A DNA stretch of 64,000 nucleotides, taken from Pisolithus tinctorius. Lineage: Eukaryota > Basidiomycota > Agaricomycetes > Boletales > Pisolithaceae. Where the stretch lies: positions 62,001-126,000 of the forward strand of contig JANFAH010000027.1 of NCBI GenBank assembly GCA_024663395.1. Reading direction: 5' to 3'. Positions 12,358-23,919 of this stretch are shown here, in pieces. How positions within the stretch are numbered: position 1 is the first letter of the stretch; the number at the start of each line of letters is the position of its first letter. The notes beneath the pieces are model-generated. The model had not been told where the DNA came from and ran no database searches. It worked only from the letters and a program-made list of their open reading frames with translations. A program made the translations under genes and the position numbers.

Positions 12358-13416
12358 ATGGAAGGCATCCAGGACCAGCTTACTGAGCTCCGCGACACCC
12401 TCGATGCTCTTCGAGACGAAAATTACCAGTTAAGCAATGAGCTAAGAAACACTCAAGGAACGATCGCAACCATAGAGGATCAACGTAATCAATGGAACGC
12501 CCTCCCTGCAGATGTGATACAGAGGAGGATAGAAGTGATGGCAGACCCAGGTCAGTACGCCAGTGATCGTGCCAAGTTCTCAGAATGGTGGGTCAAGATG
12601 AAGGTATGGGTCACGCAGAATAGGACCGCCCTACCAACAGCCCAGGACAAGTGTACCATGGTGTGGTCTCGTATGACAGGACCTGTGGCTGGAAGGTTCA
12701 CCCAGGCCAAGTTCTCGCTCACCATCGTTACTGGAGTATGGCCTGATACGGCCAAAATGATCGAGGACATTGACAGGTTCTTTACCCCTCAGACAGACGT
12801 CGAATGGGCAAAAGCACAGATGTGCACGATGCACCAAGGGAACTCTTGGTACGAGGAGTTCTATGCGAAGTTCGAGTCCTTGAAGGTTCAAGGATGTGTC
12901 ACTGACGAGACCGCCAGCTTCCTTCTGGAAAACACCATACACCCTGCCATCGTAAAAGAAGCCCTAAGGAGGGGATATACACAAGGCAATTACCTACAGA
13001 TGACCGTCGCGTTCTGGGAAGCTGCCCTCGCCAGGGATCGCTTCAAACTCTTGTATAATCACTACCCCGATGAACCTGCTTCCCATTTCCCCTATAATCG
13101 ACCTTCATACTCTCCCCGCTTCACCCCTACCAGTACTCAGCCTGGTTGTGGCGCCCCTATGGAAATTGGCACTGCTCGCTTCCCTCCTCGTCCTGTCCCC
13201 TCTCACATTAAGTGCTTCGACTGTCAGGGGAACCAGTACAAGTGTGATTGCCCCCGTGCCAAAGGAAAGGGTCCCGCTAGACCCAGTATACAGGAGGTGA
13301 CACAAGAAGCACAAGAGACCACCCTTCGCCAGATGTCGTTCGAGGAAATGCAGGCCTTCTTTTACGACAAGCAGGTTAATGAAATGAAGGCGCAGGGAAA
13401 AGAGTTCGGCCAGTAG
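12358..13416 (+). CDS. gag: Element A Gag
   Basis: A 352-codon frame encodes the structural protein that would form virus-like particles. The N-terminus (about residues 1-45) is a likely coiled coil (ITELRDTLDALRDEN type). The capsid-like part contains KFSEWWVKMKVWV, ADTA-like and FYAKFESL stretches. Near residue 285 is a degenerate zinc knuckle (CFDCQGNQYKCDCP) with Gln where the canonical His should be and shortened spacing. The stop TAG at 13414 is followed by pol in the -1 frame, which is open across the Gag stop (from about 13410), so a -1 frameshift is likely. Confidence 0.85.
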   Translation: MEGIQDQLTELRDTLDALRDENYQLSNELRNTQGTIATIEDQRNQWNALPADVIQRRIEVMADPGQYASDRAKFSEWWVKMKVWVTQNRTALPTAQDKCTMVWSRMTGPVAGRFTQAKFSLTIVTGVWPDTAKMIEDIDRFFTPQTDVEWAKAQMCTMHQGNSWYEEFYAKFESLKVQGCVTDETASFLLENTIHPAIVKEALRRGYTQGNYLQMTVAFWEAALARDRFKLLYNHYPDEPASHFPYNRPSYSPRFTPTSTQPGCGAPMEIGTARFPPRPVPSHIKCFDCQGNQYKCDCPRAKGKGPARPSIQEVTQEAQETTLRQMSFEEMQAFFYDKQVNEMKAQGKEFGQ

Positions 13417-14005
13417 AGGATCGGGTCTCCACTGGCTACATTTATAATAAGTTTTCTGTCCTAGGCATTGACAATTTCTCTACCGAGCAGGATATATTTA
13501 ACTTGGAGACTACTGTACCATCTGAAGAGGCAACCCCAGTGGGTGCGGCCGCGGATGTAAAACTACCGGTGCTTAATTCCTCTTGCGATAAAAATAAAAA
13601 TATGCCTATCCAGAAAACGAGAGAAACCCTGAAAATAAGGACAGCAGATCCAAAAGCCAAGTTGGAGTTGGAAGTGGTGTTGGAAGGACGAGAAAAGAAG
13701 TGGAGTGTAAAAGCATTGGTGGACTCAGGAGCAAATGATACCTTCTTGGACAAGAAATGGGCTGAGGAGAATGACGTTCCGCTGGTCAAGCTTGGTCGAC
13801 CTGTTGCTGTCCTCAACGTTGATGGCACCCCTAACATGGCAGGTAACATCACACATGTTGCTTCCCTTGTTATGAACTATCAAGGACACCGAGAGTCTGT
13901 CTGGGCTCAGGTCACCACGCTCGGCACACATCCCCTCATACTCGGTTACACCTGGCTGCGAAAACACAATCCAGAGGTGTGCTGGGAAACCAAGCAGGTG
14001 AAGTT
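13410..14005 (+). pseudogene. Element A protease region of pol (truncated by deletion)
   Basis: The -1 frame from the end of gag encodes an aspartic protease: LVDSGANDTFLD (catalytic DSG), VLNVDGTPN, and LILGYTWLRKHNP. After WETKQVK at about 14000 the sequence jumps to the second half of the reverse transcriptase in another frame, so the linker and the RT fingers are lost. Confidence 0.85.
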
Positions 14006-16519
14006 ATCGTCACCCATAAGGGGGCCTACGAACCACTGGTTATGTACTTCAGTCTCTGCAACTTGCCATCTACCTTCCAAAACATGATGAACGACATCTT
14101 CGGTGACATGGAGGATGTCCTCGTGGTCTACATCGACGATCTGATGATCTTCACAAAAACGGATGATGAAAAAGAACATGACAGGATAGTCCTGGAGGTG
14201 TTGAGAAGGTTAGAGGAGAACGACCTCTTCATCAAACCAGAGAAGTGCTTCTTCAAGCAGAAGCAGGTAGAGTTCCTGGGCATGGTGGTTGGTACCGAAG
14301 GGGTTAGCATGGACGAGAGTAAGGTCAAGGCCATAACCGAGTGGCTGGTCCCTACAAAGGTTCGCTCGGTATGAGCCTTCTTGGGCTTGGCAAACTTTTA
14401 CCGGCGCTTCATCAAGGACTTCGCACAGATTGCTCGTCCACTCAATGACCTCACAAGAAAAGATCAGCTCTGGACTTGGGGTCCACAGGAACAACAGGCC
14501 TTCGATGCTTTGAAGGTCGCCTTCACTTCTGCCCCCGTCCTTGCATTTCTGGATCAAGACAGGGAGTTCCATCTAGAAACCGATGCCTCGGACTTTGCCA
14601 CCAGTGCTGTCTTGTCTGTAAAATGTGAGGATGACCTCTGGCAGCCTGTCGCCTTCTACTCTCATTCCATGTCTCCCCCAGAACGAAACTACCAGGTCTT
14701 TGATAAGGAGATGTTGGCCATAATTCGTGCTTTGGAGACGTGGAGACACTACCTGGAAGCCACTCCTTATCAGTTCAAGATCTGGACAGACCACTCAAAC
14801 CTCCAGTGTTTCATGAAAGCGCAGAACCTGGATCGCCACCAGGCACGATGGGCCCAGTACCTCTCCCGGTTCAACTACAGGCCGGTGTATAAGCCTGGGT
14901 CTTCAATGGCCAAGGCTGATGCCCTTTCCAGGAGGGAGGATCATGAGCCAGAAAAGGGGTCGGATAACCAGGGGGTCATGTTGCTCGACCCCTCTAGGGT
15001 AGCAGCCACCTTGATGGTAGGAGAGGATGTTGACCTTGTTCTTGCTCTGAAGTCCGCCTCTTCGGTAACACCACAACCAGAAGGCTCCGTCCTCATGGAA
15101 GGGTTGTACGTTTGCCAGGGGAAGGTTTATGTCCCGCCCGCTGTCAGGATCCACTGTCTTGAAAAGCATCACAACACTCCGCTTGCAGGGCACCCTGGGT
15201 GGAAGAAAACTCTGGAACTCATCTCCCGCAGCTATGTTTGGCCTGGAATGACTGCCACTGTTAAAGACTACGTCTCGGCGTGTCACTGTTGCCAGATGGC
15301 TAAAAGTTCTAGAGCTCCTCCCACAGGAAAACTCCTTCCGAACCCCGTCCCAGACTGGCCTTGGACTGACATCTTGGTTGACTTCATGGAACTTCCAGAG
15401 GCACAGGGGTTTGATAACATCATGGTGGTGGTTGATAGGTTTTTGAAGGAGGTGGTCTTTGCCCCTACTGTCAAGGAGGTGTCCTCGCTACAGACAGCAG
15501 AGCTCTTTCATGACCATGTGTGGACTCAACATGGGTTGCCTTCCTCCGTCATATCTGATCGAGGCCCCCAGTTCGCAAGTGCATTTACCACTGAACTCTG
15601 CAAAATGCTTGGGGTCAAACCCAAGCTTTCCACCGCCTTTCACCCCCAGACAGATGGTCAAACGGAGCGTCTTAACCAGGACCTCCAGCAATACCTTCGC
15701 CTTTTCGTCAATGATCGACAAGGCTCTTGGCCTTCGTGGCTTAAGGTCGCCCAATTCTCCTATAATAACAAATGGCAGGAGTCTACTGGCAAAAGTCCCT
15801 TCTCGGTCACTCATTCCTACACCCCCAGGATGGGCGTGGAACCCTTCCTGTCCAAGGCAGAAGCAGCCACAGATCACGCCGTCGACCTTGCTAAGGTTCT
15901 GGAGGACATGAGGAAGGCTTTGGACAAAGCTGCAGAACGGATGAAGGTGTCTGCAGATGCATCTCGTTCTGACGCCCCCCCCTACTCGGTTGGCGACATG
16001 GTTTGGTTGGAAACCTCCTGCATCTCCCTCTCTGGTCACCCCTCCAGGAAACTCACTGAACGGTGGATCGGCCCTTACAAGGTTGTTTCACTCAAACCCA
16101 ATGCGGTAGAGTTAAAACTCCCCAAGACCTTCAAAATCCATCCGGTTGTTAATGTTTCTCGGGTAAAACCATACAAAGGACCATTGGAGGGCCAAACCGT
16201 TACTCACCCAGGACCGGTGGTAGGGCACAAGGGCAATGAGGAGTTTGAGGTGGACTACGTCGCTGATTCTCGCCTGAAAAGGAACAGGCTCGAGTACCTC
16301 ATCCATTGGAAGGGGTATCATGATGAGGATCGCACTTGGGAACCTGAGTCTGCTTTGAAGTCTGCCCCTGGTGCTATCAGAGACTTTTATCATCGCAATC
16401 CTTCTGCTCCTCGCAAACTCCGTGGCATGGACTCCTCCCTCTTCTTCTCCCTCTTCAAAACCCTGGAGAACTTCACTGACACTGTCCCTACCTTCAATCG
16501 CCTGGAAGTCGATTTCTAA
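14006..16519 (+). pseudogene. Element A pol: RT C-terminal half, RNase H, integrase, chromodomain
   Basis: Starts at VTHKGAYEPLVM, in the middle of the reverse transcriptase, and retains the catalytic VVYIDDLMIF. A TGA at 14372-14374 (CGA expected before AFLGLANFYRRF) splits the frame. Then follow RNase H (ETDASDFATSAV, TDHSNLQ), an integrase zinc finger (H...H, CHCCQMAK), the integrase core (DILVDFMEL, SDRGPQFAS, DGQTERLNQ) and a C-terminal chromodomain (YLIHWKGYHDEDRTWEPE). The chromodomain would direct integration to modified chromatin. The frame ends TAA just before the polypurine tract. Confidence 0.9.
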
Positions 16520-16530
16520 GGAGGGGATAG

Positions 16531-16925
16531 TGTTACAATACGTACTCTTTTTCCTTTCTTCTCTTCTCTTTTCATCTTATCTAATCTTTTCGTCTTATCT
16601 TATCTCTTGGACTCGGTCTGGGCTCCGGCCTAGACCTCGCCTCACCTTCACTGCGCTTTCCCCTTCTAGTATGTTCCGCTCCACTGTGATATCATCATGA
16701 CATCACTATGATGTCACGGACCTTGTGTATGCCTCACCGTAGCCTTGTGTACCATAGTATAAGTACCGTTCCTCAATCACCCAACTAGCTCTAAGCTAGT
16801 TCATTTGGGTCTTTGAGTCCTAAAGCCGCCTGCTTCTAAATCGTCTCCCCTTCTTTCTCTTTTCTCTCTTCTGTTGGTTCTTGGTGTGAGCCTACAAAAA
16901 ACCCTGTTGTTTAGGTCTCGTCACA
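16531..16925 (+). repeat. 3' LTR of element A, with polypurine tract
   Basis: 395 bp, preceded by AAGGAGGGGATAG (16518-16530), a typical plus-strand primer tract. Followed by target duplication CTTGC. Differences from the 5' LTR are few, so this insertion is fairly recent. Confidence 0.95.
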
Positions 16926-17841
16926 CTTGCAGTAAGAAGGCAAGATGCATGTCATACTCGTCATGAATGCGATCAGGGAGGCTGGAGGACAGTAGATTAT
17001 ACTGCAGCTGTCGCAATGCGGGAAGAATGATGGACGAGACTGGAATAAAGATTGTGCAGGGAGCAGGGAGGAACGATCCATATGCTTCATCAACTGGGGA
17101 GACTGAAACAACCACATAAGACCTTTCTAACCGAGTGACAGACCTGAGGTGACCAAAGAACATCCTTCTGGAAGTCATACTGACAAGGAGAACATGCTGA
17201 CCAAGCTGCATGGGATGAGACGGGGCTGACAATGATGGGATGAACCAGGGGGCTTCAGGATGGAAGCTGGTGGGAACGCCTGGCGGATATACGTAGCCAC
17301 TGTCTCTGGCAAATGACACAAGCGAGACGACTGATGAAGAGGTGGCCATGATTGATGGACTTAGTGAAATGAGCATCTGATGGATGGAGTGCTGTAGAAA
17401 TGTGCAGGGTGCAAGGATCCTCTCCAAATTTGGAAGGAAGAATCATGGGGCTGAGCACTTTAAGTGAGTGTGGGAACGGAGTCGATATCTTTGGAAATGG
17501 TGGAGATACGATGAAAACCGGAATGCTGTACATGGGCACTAAAAACCTTTAATGTGTGCTTAACTCGCTTCCTCTTTTCTCTTTAGCACTGACAACTCGT
17601 TCTTGTGCAAAGGATGACTGTTAACATCCAACAGTCTTTCTATGCATGAGGCCTTTAGTCTTCATCTGCATGCTTGGGCATTGTGCGCAACTCATCAACA
17701 AGTTAGGCAGAGTCAGCTGTAACCATGTCCACAACACCTTTGGTGTGTGACACCATGGAAGCAGGTATGGGTATCATGGGAGAGGAGGGTAAGGAGGGAG
17801 GGCATGATGGACAGGCTGTGGCTACTGGAAAGGGCAGATAG

Positions 17842-20800
17842 TCAGCTGTCTGAGGCAAAGGCCTCTACATCATCATCAGTGGGGTCATCCTCAGCCTCCT
17901 CAAGAAGGTGGTCCAGCTCTTCATCATCTAACCCAGTGATGCAAGTGACAATTGTGCAGGTTTGAGACTGCAGGTGGTAGGGAAGTAAGCGGAATGCAGC
18001 GAAGCGTAGTTTGGAGATTGAACCATCCAACTCAGCCAGCAGGTACAAGCCCCCTGTGGTCCGATGAAGGATGACCATGGGACCAGTGTACCATGGCTTC
18101 ATCTTCTGGTTCAGTTCTTTCTCTACACAGGAGTTGCGAACAAGCACGAGGGCGCTGGGAGTGAAGTTATGGTCTTTAATGTGATGCTGAAATGTGGCTT
18201 CAAACTGCTGGACAGACTGGAAATGTGTGTGGAGGATGTTATCACAGACCTGGTCTAGGTCATCCTGACACTTCTGCAACTGACGCACATGCCAAGCAAT
18301 CAGTTCTGTGGTAGTCAGTGGTGTTGCATCATCGCAGGATAGGGGCAAAAGGAAGGTAGCTTCTGCAAGGTTGAACAGAAACAGTGGCTTGACACCATGC
18401 ATCATGAAGTAAGGGGATAAACCTGTGGACTTCAAGATGGTGACCCACTTGGCCCAGAACATGGAGTGCACAATGGTGTGCCAGCAGCAGTCATCATTCT
18501 CACAGCTCTTCATGATAGCCTCATGGACATCATAGTGGTGATGCTCTACAATGCCATTAGCCTGAGAGTTGTAAGGAGAGATATGGATGTGATGGATATG
18601 ATATTGTGCAGCTAGGGCATCTAAGGCTTGGACAAACACAGGACCATTGTCAGTGACGATCTCAGAGAGCAGACCCCAGTGGCAAAGAATTTCTTCGAAG
18701 ATAAAGGACACGAGTGCGGTACTATTTTCTGTGTGCAACATGCACCATTCAGGATATGAGGTGAGCGCACAACGAGCCTGTACTATGTAGTGGTAGCCAC
18801 CAGCTTTGGGCATTAGCATCGTGTCAATGTGAGCTTTATGAAACAGGCCCCCTATCATGGGTACTGTGGGGGGGATATGAAGCTTCTGTGTCTGGTGGAT
18901 CTGGCATTCATGACAAGTGCAAACATACCACTTCACATCCTCAACAAGGAGAGGCCACCAAAAGCAGAGGAGAAGGCGCATGTGGACTGTGAAGACACCT
19001 TTGTGTCCAAGGTTGTCATGTGCTTCCTTGATGAGACAATACTGCTTGGCCTCGTCGATGACTAGCTGGTGCCATCTGTGCAGTTCCCTACACCATAAGT
19101 TACCATCTAGGAGGAAGAAGCGGCTGGCCAAATTAAAGAAGGATGAGTACTGTGCATCAGTAAGGTCAGGAGGTCGCTCACAGGTCACAAGGAAAGTGCA
19201 GATCATTTCTATCTTGGCTTTGCATGCATGAGCCTTTGTGGACCGCAGAATGGCAGGGTCATCAGGGGTATCAGAAGGGTTATCAGTATGATCAGTATGA
19301 GCAGTCATGGAGAATGCAAGATAAAAGGATGCAGGCAGTGGGAGGCTTGCCCGATGGTAAGCAGGTGGTGGTAAGGAATGATGTTCATGGTTTGAAAGGG
19401 ATGTAGGAGGCGGGAGGTCATTGACAGCCTCTGTAGAGAAAGAGTAAAAATGGTCTAGCCAATCCTCATGGTCATCATCCTCAGGTGGGTTGAGTTCTGA
19501 CTGCGGATGGCAGGACAAGCTGTCAGGGCCAGCATGCTTTTCTGTGGGAACATGCACAAGTTTGAATGAGAAGAGGAGGACACCAGTGATCCAGTGATTG
19601 ATTGTTGCATTAGGCTGTAGATCTGGGTTATTTATCATGCCCTTAATATACTTCGCATCTACCTCCACAGTGAAGTTAGTGAGACTGAAGATGTATACAC
19701 ATACCATGCGGAAGAGGCCGTACAACTCAAGCTTAGCCTGGGAGTAGTGGCTTTCCACTTCATTGAGGGTGATAGACCCGAAGTGGCTGGGGTATTGTTT
19801 GCTATCTTCGCCAAGCTGGTAGAGGATGTAGCCAACTGTGATGACCGATGTGTCAATGGCTAGGATTACTTCGCAACCACACTCATAGTTGATCTGCTGG
19901 AGTGCAGGGGACTTTACAATTTTGTCCTTGAGTCATTGCATGGCAGTGTGTTGAGGTTCGTCCCATGTGAATGGTACATCTTTCTGCATGAGTGCAACTA
20001 GTAGCTGTGCAATCTTGGCAAAGTCTTTGATGAAGATTCAAAGAACACTGCAGACACTGAGGAAACTGTGGACCTGGGTCAGGTTGCAGCATTTGGGCCA
20101 GTTGCAGATCTTCTGCACTTTGCTTTCTTCAGGAATGCGACCTTCAAAGGTGCACTTGTGGCCAACAATCACAGCAGATGGAGCCACTAGCATGAAGTTC
20201 TTTGCTGAGACAGTGGCTCCAACATTCTGCAAACACTGAAGGATGCAGTTAATGACTATACAATGATTCCAGATGAACTTCCAGATCCCAGGGTTCTTGG
20301 GGATAGTCTCATAGGAACCATCTGCATGCTGATAGCAGGTGGTCTTGGATTTTATGGGGATGTCATCAATGAAAGGCAAGGTATGATGTGGGATCTCATC
20401 TTGGAGGACAAACACAGTATCTCCCTGGTATACCTGTACCATGTTCGCATGACCTTGTGGCAGGGTAGTAAGCCAATGTGGTCTGAGCAGGGTACTGAAG
20501 GTGGTGAGGTCATGGGAATCAATGTGAAGTGTGCACTGGTCATACCCAGAGTAGAGGTCCATCATCGCATATACAGCATATCCAGTGAAGGATTCTGCAA
20601 GATGTTCTATGAAGGGTGGGATGGATGCATTGTGGATAGTCACTGCATTTAGGGGCTGTAAGTCATGCACAAGGCAAAGAGACTTTCTGTCTTTCTTTAC
20701 TATGCAGAACCAGCGAGAGTGGTAAGCTGCTGTAGAAGGTTCATACATGCTGGACTTGATGCGATCTTTAATCATGTTGATGACTTGTGCATGTATCATG

Positions 20801-21453
20801 CTTGGAATGGGGATATTATGTTGGACCCAAGGCATGTGCGGAATTGTAGGGATCTTTACAGGTGGAAAATAGTGTTCATCTAGGTGTCCATGCTCTGTGA
20901 TGTCCCAAGTGAATGCAGGCTCATGGACCAAAACAAGCCAAGTCATGAGTTTGAGTTCTTCTGGCCAAAGCCAATCTACAGGATTGAGGTCAAGTTCCAC
21001 AGCCCATTCAGCAGTGAAGCAGATGCCTGGAGCGAAATCTGGCAGGTGCATGGGTAGTGGTTGGAGGCCAGCGAGTGGTTCATCAGGCAGACTGCGCATG
21101 AGGCGGAATTCTTCTGCCATCAGGGCAGGTGCCATCCGAACCTTCTTGGCAACTGGCTTGTACACAAGGGTGCATGCTGTGGGATCTAACTGGTAAACAC
21201 TGTCAAAAGCGACTATTACAGATGGGTTTAGTATTGTCTGAGTGGAGGAAAGGAAAGTGAAGGCAGGCGAGGGTATTCCAGCAGGTATGGTCTGCGGAAT
21301 GAGTGCCATGGGTGAAGGGAAGCTTGTTGAGGTGAAGGCTAGAGATGAAACTGTGGGACTGAGGAATGGATAACAGTGGCTGAACAGGAAACAGGACATC
21401 TTAGTAGGCTCTCCCTGACCATTTGGTGGATCATCAATATTCAAAAACCCCAT
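17842..21453 (-). pseudogene. Element E1 pol (RT, RNase H, integrase), frame broken
   Basis: Two long minus-strand frames (21453-20038 and 19758-17842) match the E2 pol end to end. Visible are the RT catalytic LPFIDDIPIK, an integrase zinc finger with CHECQIHQ, and the core HIDTMLM, TDNGPVF and GIVEHHHY. The interval 19758-20038, the RT connection and RNase H start, holds at least one stop or frameshift. The overlap with gag-pro at 21441-21453 keeps the same GGGTTTT slip site as E2. Confidence 0.85.
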
Positions 21454-23919
21454 TTGACAATACTCTGGTGACTATGGTAGTGTTTGCTGCACTTACAGCA
21501 TGGACGGCCCTCATGCCACAGGTGCGTGGGCAGAGCATACTCATGGCCATCGTTTGGATTGCGGAGAGTGATTTGCTGTCTGCCATCGGGATAGTCGTTT
21601 GTTACCATGCTCATGAGGCAGATGAACAGACACCCAAGTAGGATGTTGAAGTTGGTGTGTTCAATTACCTGGACCTGGAGCATGACTGGCCCCACTCTGA
21701 AGTTGAGTTTCAGGTTCTCTAGAATGCCTACAGTAGTGTCTTTAGATATGTTAGCAGAGGTCATAGTCATGAGATGGTCATTGTGCAATGGCAACCCAAT
21801 CCTTTCCCAGATGTGCCTAGGCATGGCAACGATTTCCAAACTGGAATCTAGTATGCAATTGATTGTGACATCGGTCCCAGGGACCTTGGCTTTGATGCAG
21901 TGGAGCGGTAGGGTGTGGTGAGCCACAATGGAACTGTCGTCACTGCAGATGACATGGTCTCCATATTTGCATGCAGTTCGGTGAGGGTCGTGGCCAGTCA
22001 GTTCATTTACATATACTCCCCCTTCATCATCACTACAAACTAACCCTATCTCGTTGGTGGCAACACGTTTTGCCATGGTGATGTCCCTGAACTGTTTGTG
22101 GAACTCTGGAGCTACTGCAAATAATTCTTTGACAGGCAAGGCAACACTGGTTTTGAGCACATGCTCCATGATATGTTTCAGTGCAGCTTTGTCTTTGAGA
22201 GGGAACGAGTAACGATACTGGTTTTGATTGTGAGCTGCCGGGTATGGTGTTTGTGATGGGACAACTGCTGTGGGTGTGGGATCCTTGTGTGCAGCTGCTG
22301 GAACAGGATTAGCTGGAGGAACATATGGTTTTGCAGTGGTGGTGGTTGGTGCAGGTGCCAAGGGCTCGGATGCCTGGCAAGCAGCACGCAAACTTTGAAC
22401 GCCAGGGGAAATGATTTCCTCTTCAACAGTGGCTGCATGAGGATTGACTTGTGGAGGGTTGGCAGGACATGCTGCGGGTTGTGCTGTAATTTCAACCCCA
22501 TTGAAGCAGGCTTTCTTTCCACAGGAAGCAACTGCTCCCTTGTTACCTTTATCCGCTTGGTAGGTAGCCCAAGCTTGTGCAACATATGCTTGGAAGTCTG
22601 GGTCAGCTAAGTTGGCAGCTGATTCGTCTACATCTTGGATGGTTTTTAAGAATGCAGAAGGCTGGATCTCCAACTGCACATTGACTTCTGGATGAGCAAC
22701 ACAGAAAAGATTAGTGGTGCCCTGCATGGCTGTGTTGCGAGCACATACATCCTTGTCCAGTGATTGGGGTCTGTGCAGAAGCCACAGCCAGGTCTGTGTT
22801 GCTGGGGTGGATGCTGTGTCTGGAAATTGTATTCTTGCTTGATGACAGTACCAGCAGGCGGCATGTAGGCTGGCGAGGGAGGTGCGGCCAGTGAGGCCGC
22901 AGTAGCCATTGTCAGTACCGCACTATGTAGGGCAGATCCCATCAGGAGGAACTTGGCAGCTTTAATGACCTCTGCAAGTGGATATGGGTCATCTGGGTGG
23001 AGGTTGGTGCAGACAATGGAGAGTCGATGATGAATGCAATCTGCAATGGCCCTTGGGAACCTGGTAAGGAACATGGAGTCCTGTTCTGTCTCTGCAAGCT
23101 TTTTAGTTTTAATGAGCAGGGCAGAAATCTTAGCAAATTTCTGCTGATATTCTCTGAGGTCATCCTGGTTTTGCATGGGCTTGGACTGATATTCTTCGAC
23201 AAGGTACTGCAAGTCTGTGCAACAGTAGCAGTTGTCACCTTCGCAGCCAGGGTACAAACCCTTAACAGCAACTACAAAGGCATCCCAGCCATCGGCCATG
23301 GGTGTGGCTTCTGGAAGCATTTGCCAGACCTTGGCTTCTTCGAGGTCAGCATAGTGGATTGCAGCTCTGATCTTGCCATGGTCATCAAGAGCTGCGAGAG
23401 TACTGAGGAAGTCGATGTCTTCGAGGTAGTGTGGAAGCTGTGCAGGGGAATCTCTGCTAAATTTTGGTGAGTTTTGCATACTGCAGAGTGGCATCTGAAA
23501 CTGAGGATTAGCCATTGGTGGGTTAACCTGTGGTGGTGGTGCCAGATTGGTAACAGGTGGAATGGGTATTGGTTATGGATGTGGAGTGGGTGGTATAGTG
23601 CATGAGCAGACTGGTGGAAGTGTCAGTGGGTTACTAATTGGCTGAAGGGTGGTCTGTGACCAAGTGAGTGGTCGTGGCAGTGCGGCAGATGGAGCTGGGA
23701 TTCTGGGTATAGATTTGGAGGTGTTGAAGAGATGGGAAAAAGAGGGCATCAGTGATGATGAATCAGATGATGTGACAGGTGTTAAAGGTGATGGCAGGGT
23801 TTTGGGTCTTCGGGGAATCGAGTGGATAAAGCCACCAGGAAAATCAGGGGTAGTAAGATCTAGGTGATCCGACATGATGGATATCTGATCTGCTGATATA
23901 TCAGGAGGAGTGATTGCAG
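21441..23919 (-). pseudogene. Element E1 Gag-protease, frame broken
   Basis: Frames 23515-22646 and 22727-21441 correspond to the E2 Gag-protease ORF, shifted once near 22700. The Gag start MANPQFQMPL at 23515 equals the first ATG of the E2 frame. The zinc knuckle CGFCTDPNHWTRM has lost its last Cys (TRMYV), and the protease shows ILDSSLE where E2 has VLDSGSE, so the catalytic Gly is lost. The ATG-less upstream peptide seen in E2 is also conserved here (23573-23919). Confidence 0.85.

Larger units (their letters stand above)
11656..16925 (+). mobile_element. Element A: chromodomain Ty3/gypsy retrotransposon, internally deleted
   Basis: Two 395-bp LTRs bound a 5270-bp element with 5-bp target duplication CTTGC (11651-11655 and 16926-16930). 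The empty site can be seen at 59101 onward in repeat B3. Order: LTR, self-complementary primer site, Gag, protease, partial reverse transcriptase, RNase H, integrase, chromodomain, polypurine tract, LTR. About 250 codons between protease and the middle of the reverse transcriptase are missing, and one TGA interrupts pol, so this copy cannot move by itself. Features fit the Tf1/sushi-type chromoviruses. Confidence 0.92.
10627..17752 (-). repeat. Repeat B, copy 1 (LTR-like, 1.85 kb, split by element A)
   Basis: The two parts, 10627-11655 and 16926-17752, together match B3 (58077-59930) and the reverse complement of B2 (23920-25764). Plus-strand ends are TGTGAGTCAAAG and TGTGTGACA, thus TG...CA. 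The inferred transcription direction is minus, because a TATATAAA box lies about 530 bp before the TGACTCACA end, as in an LTR. Flanks are CCAC and CCAT, which fit a CCGC duplication after CpG decay. No internal region belongs to it, so it is a solo LTR or a non-autonomous element. Left and right flanks come from different elements (K and E1), which suggests recombination between B copies. Confidence 0.7.
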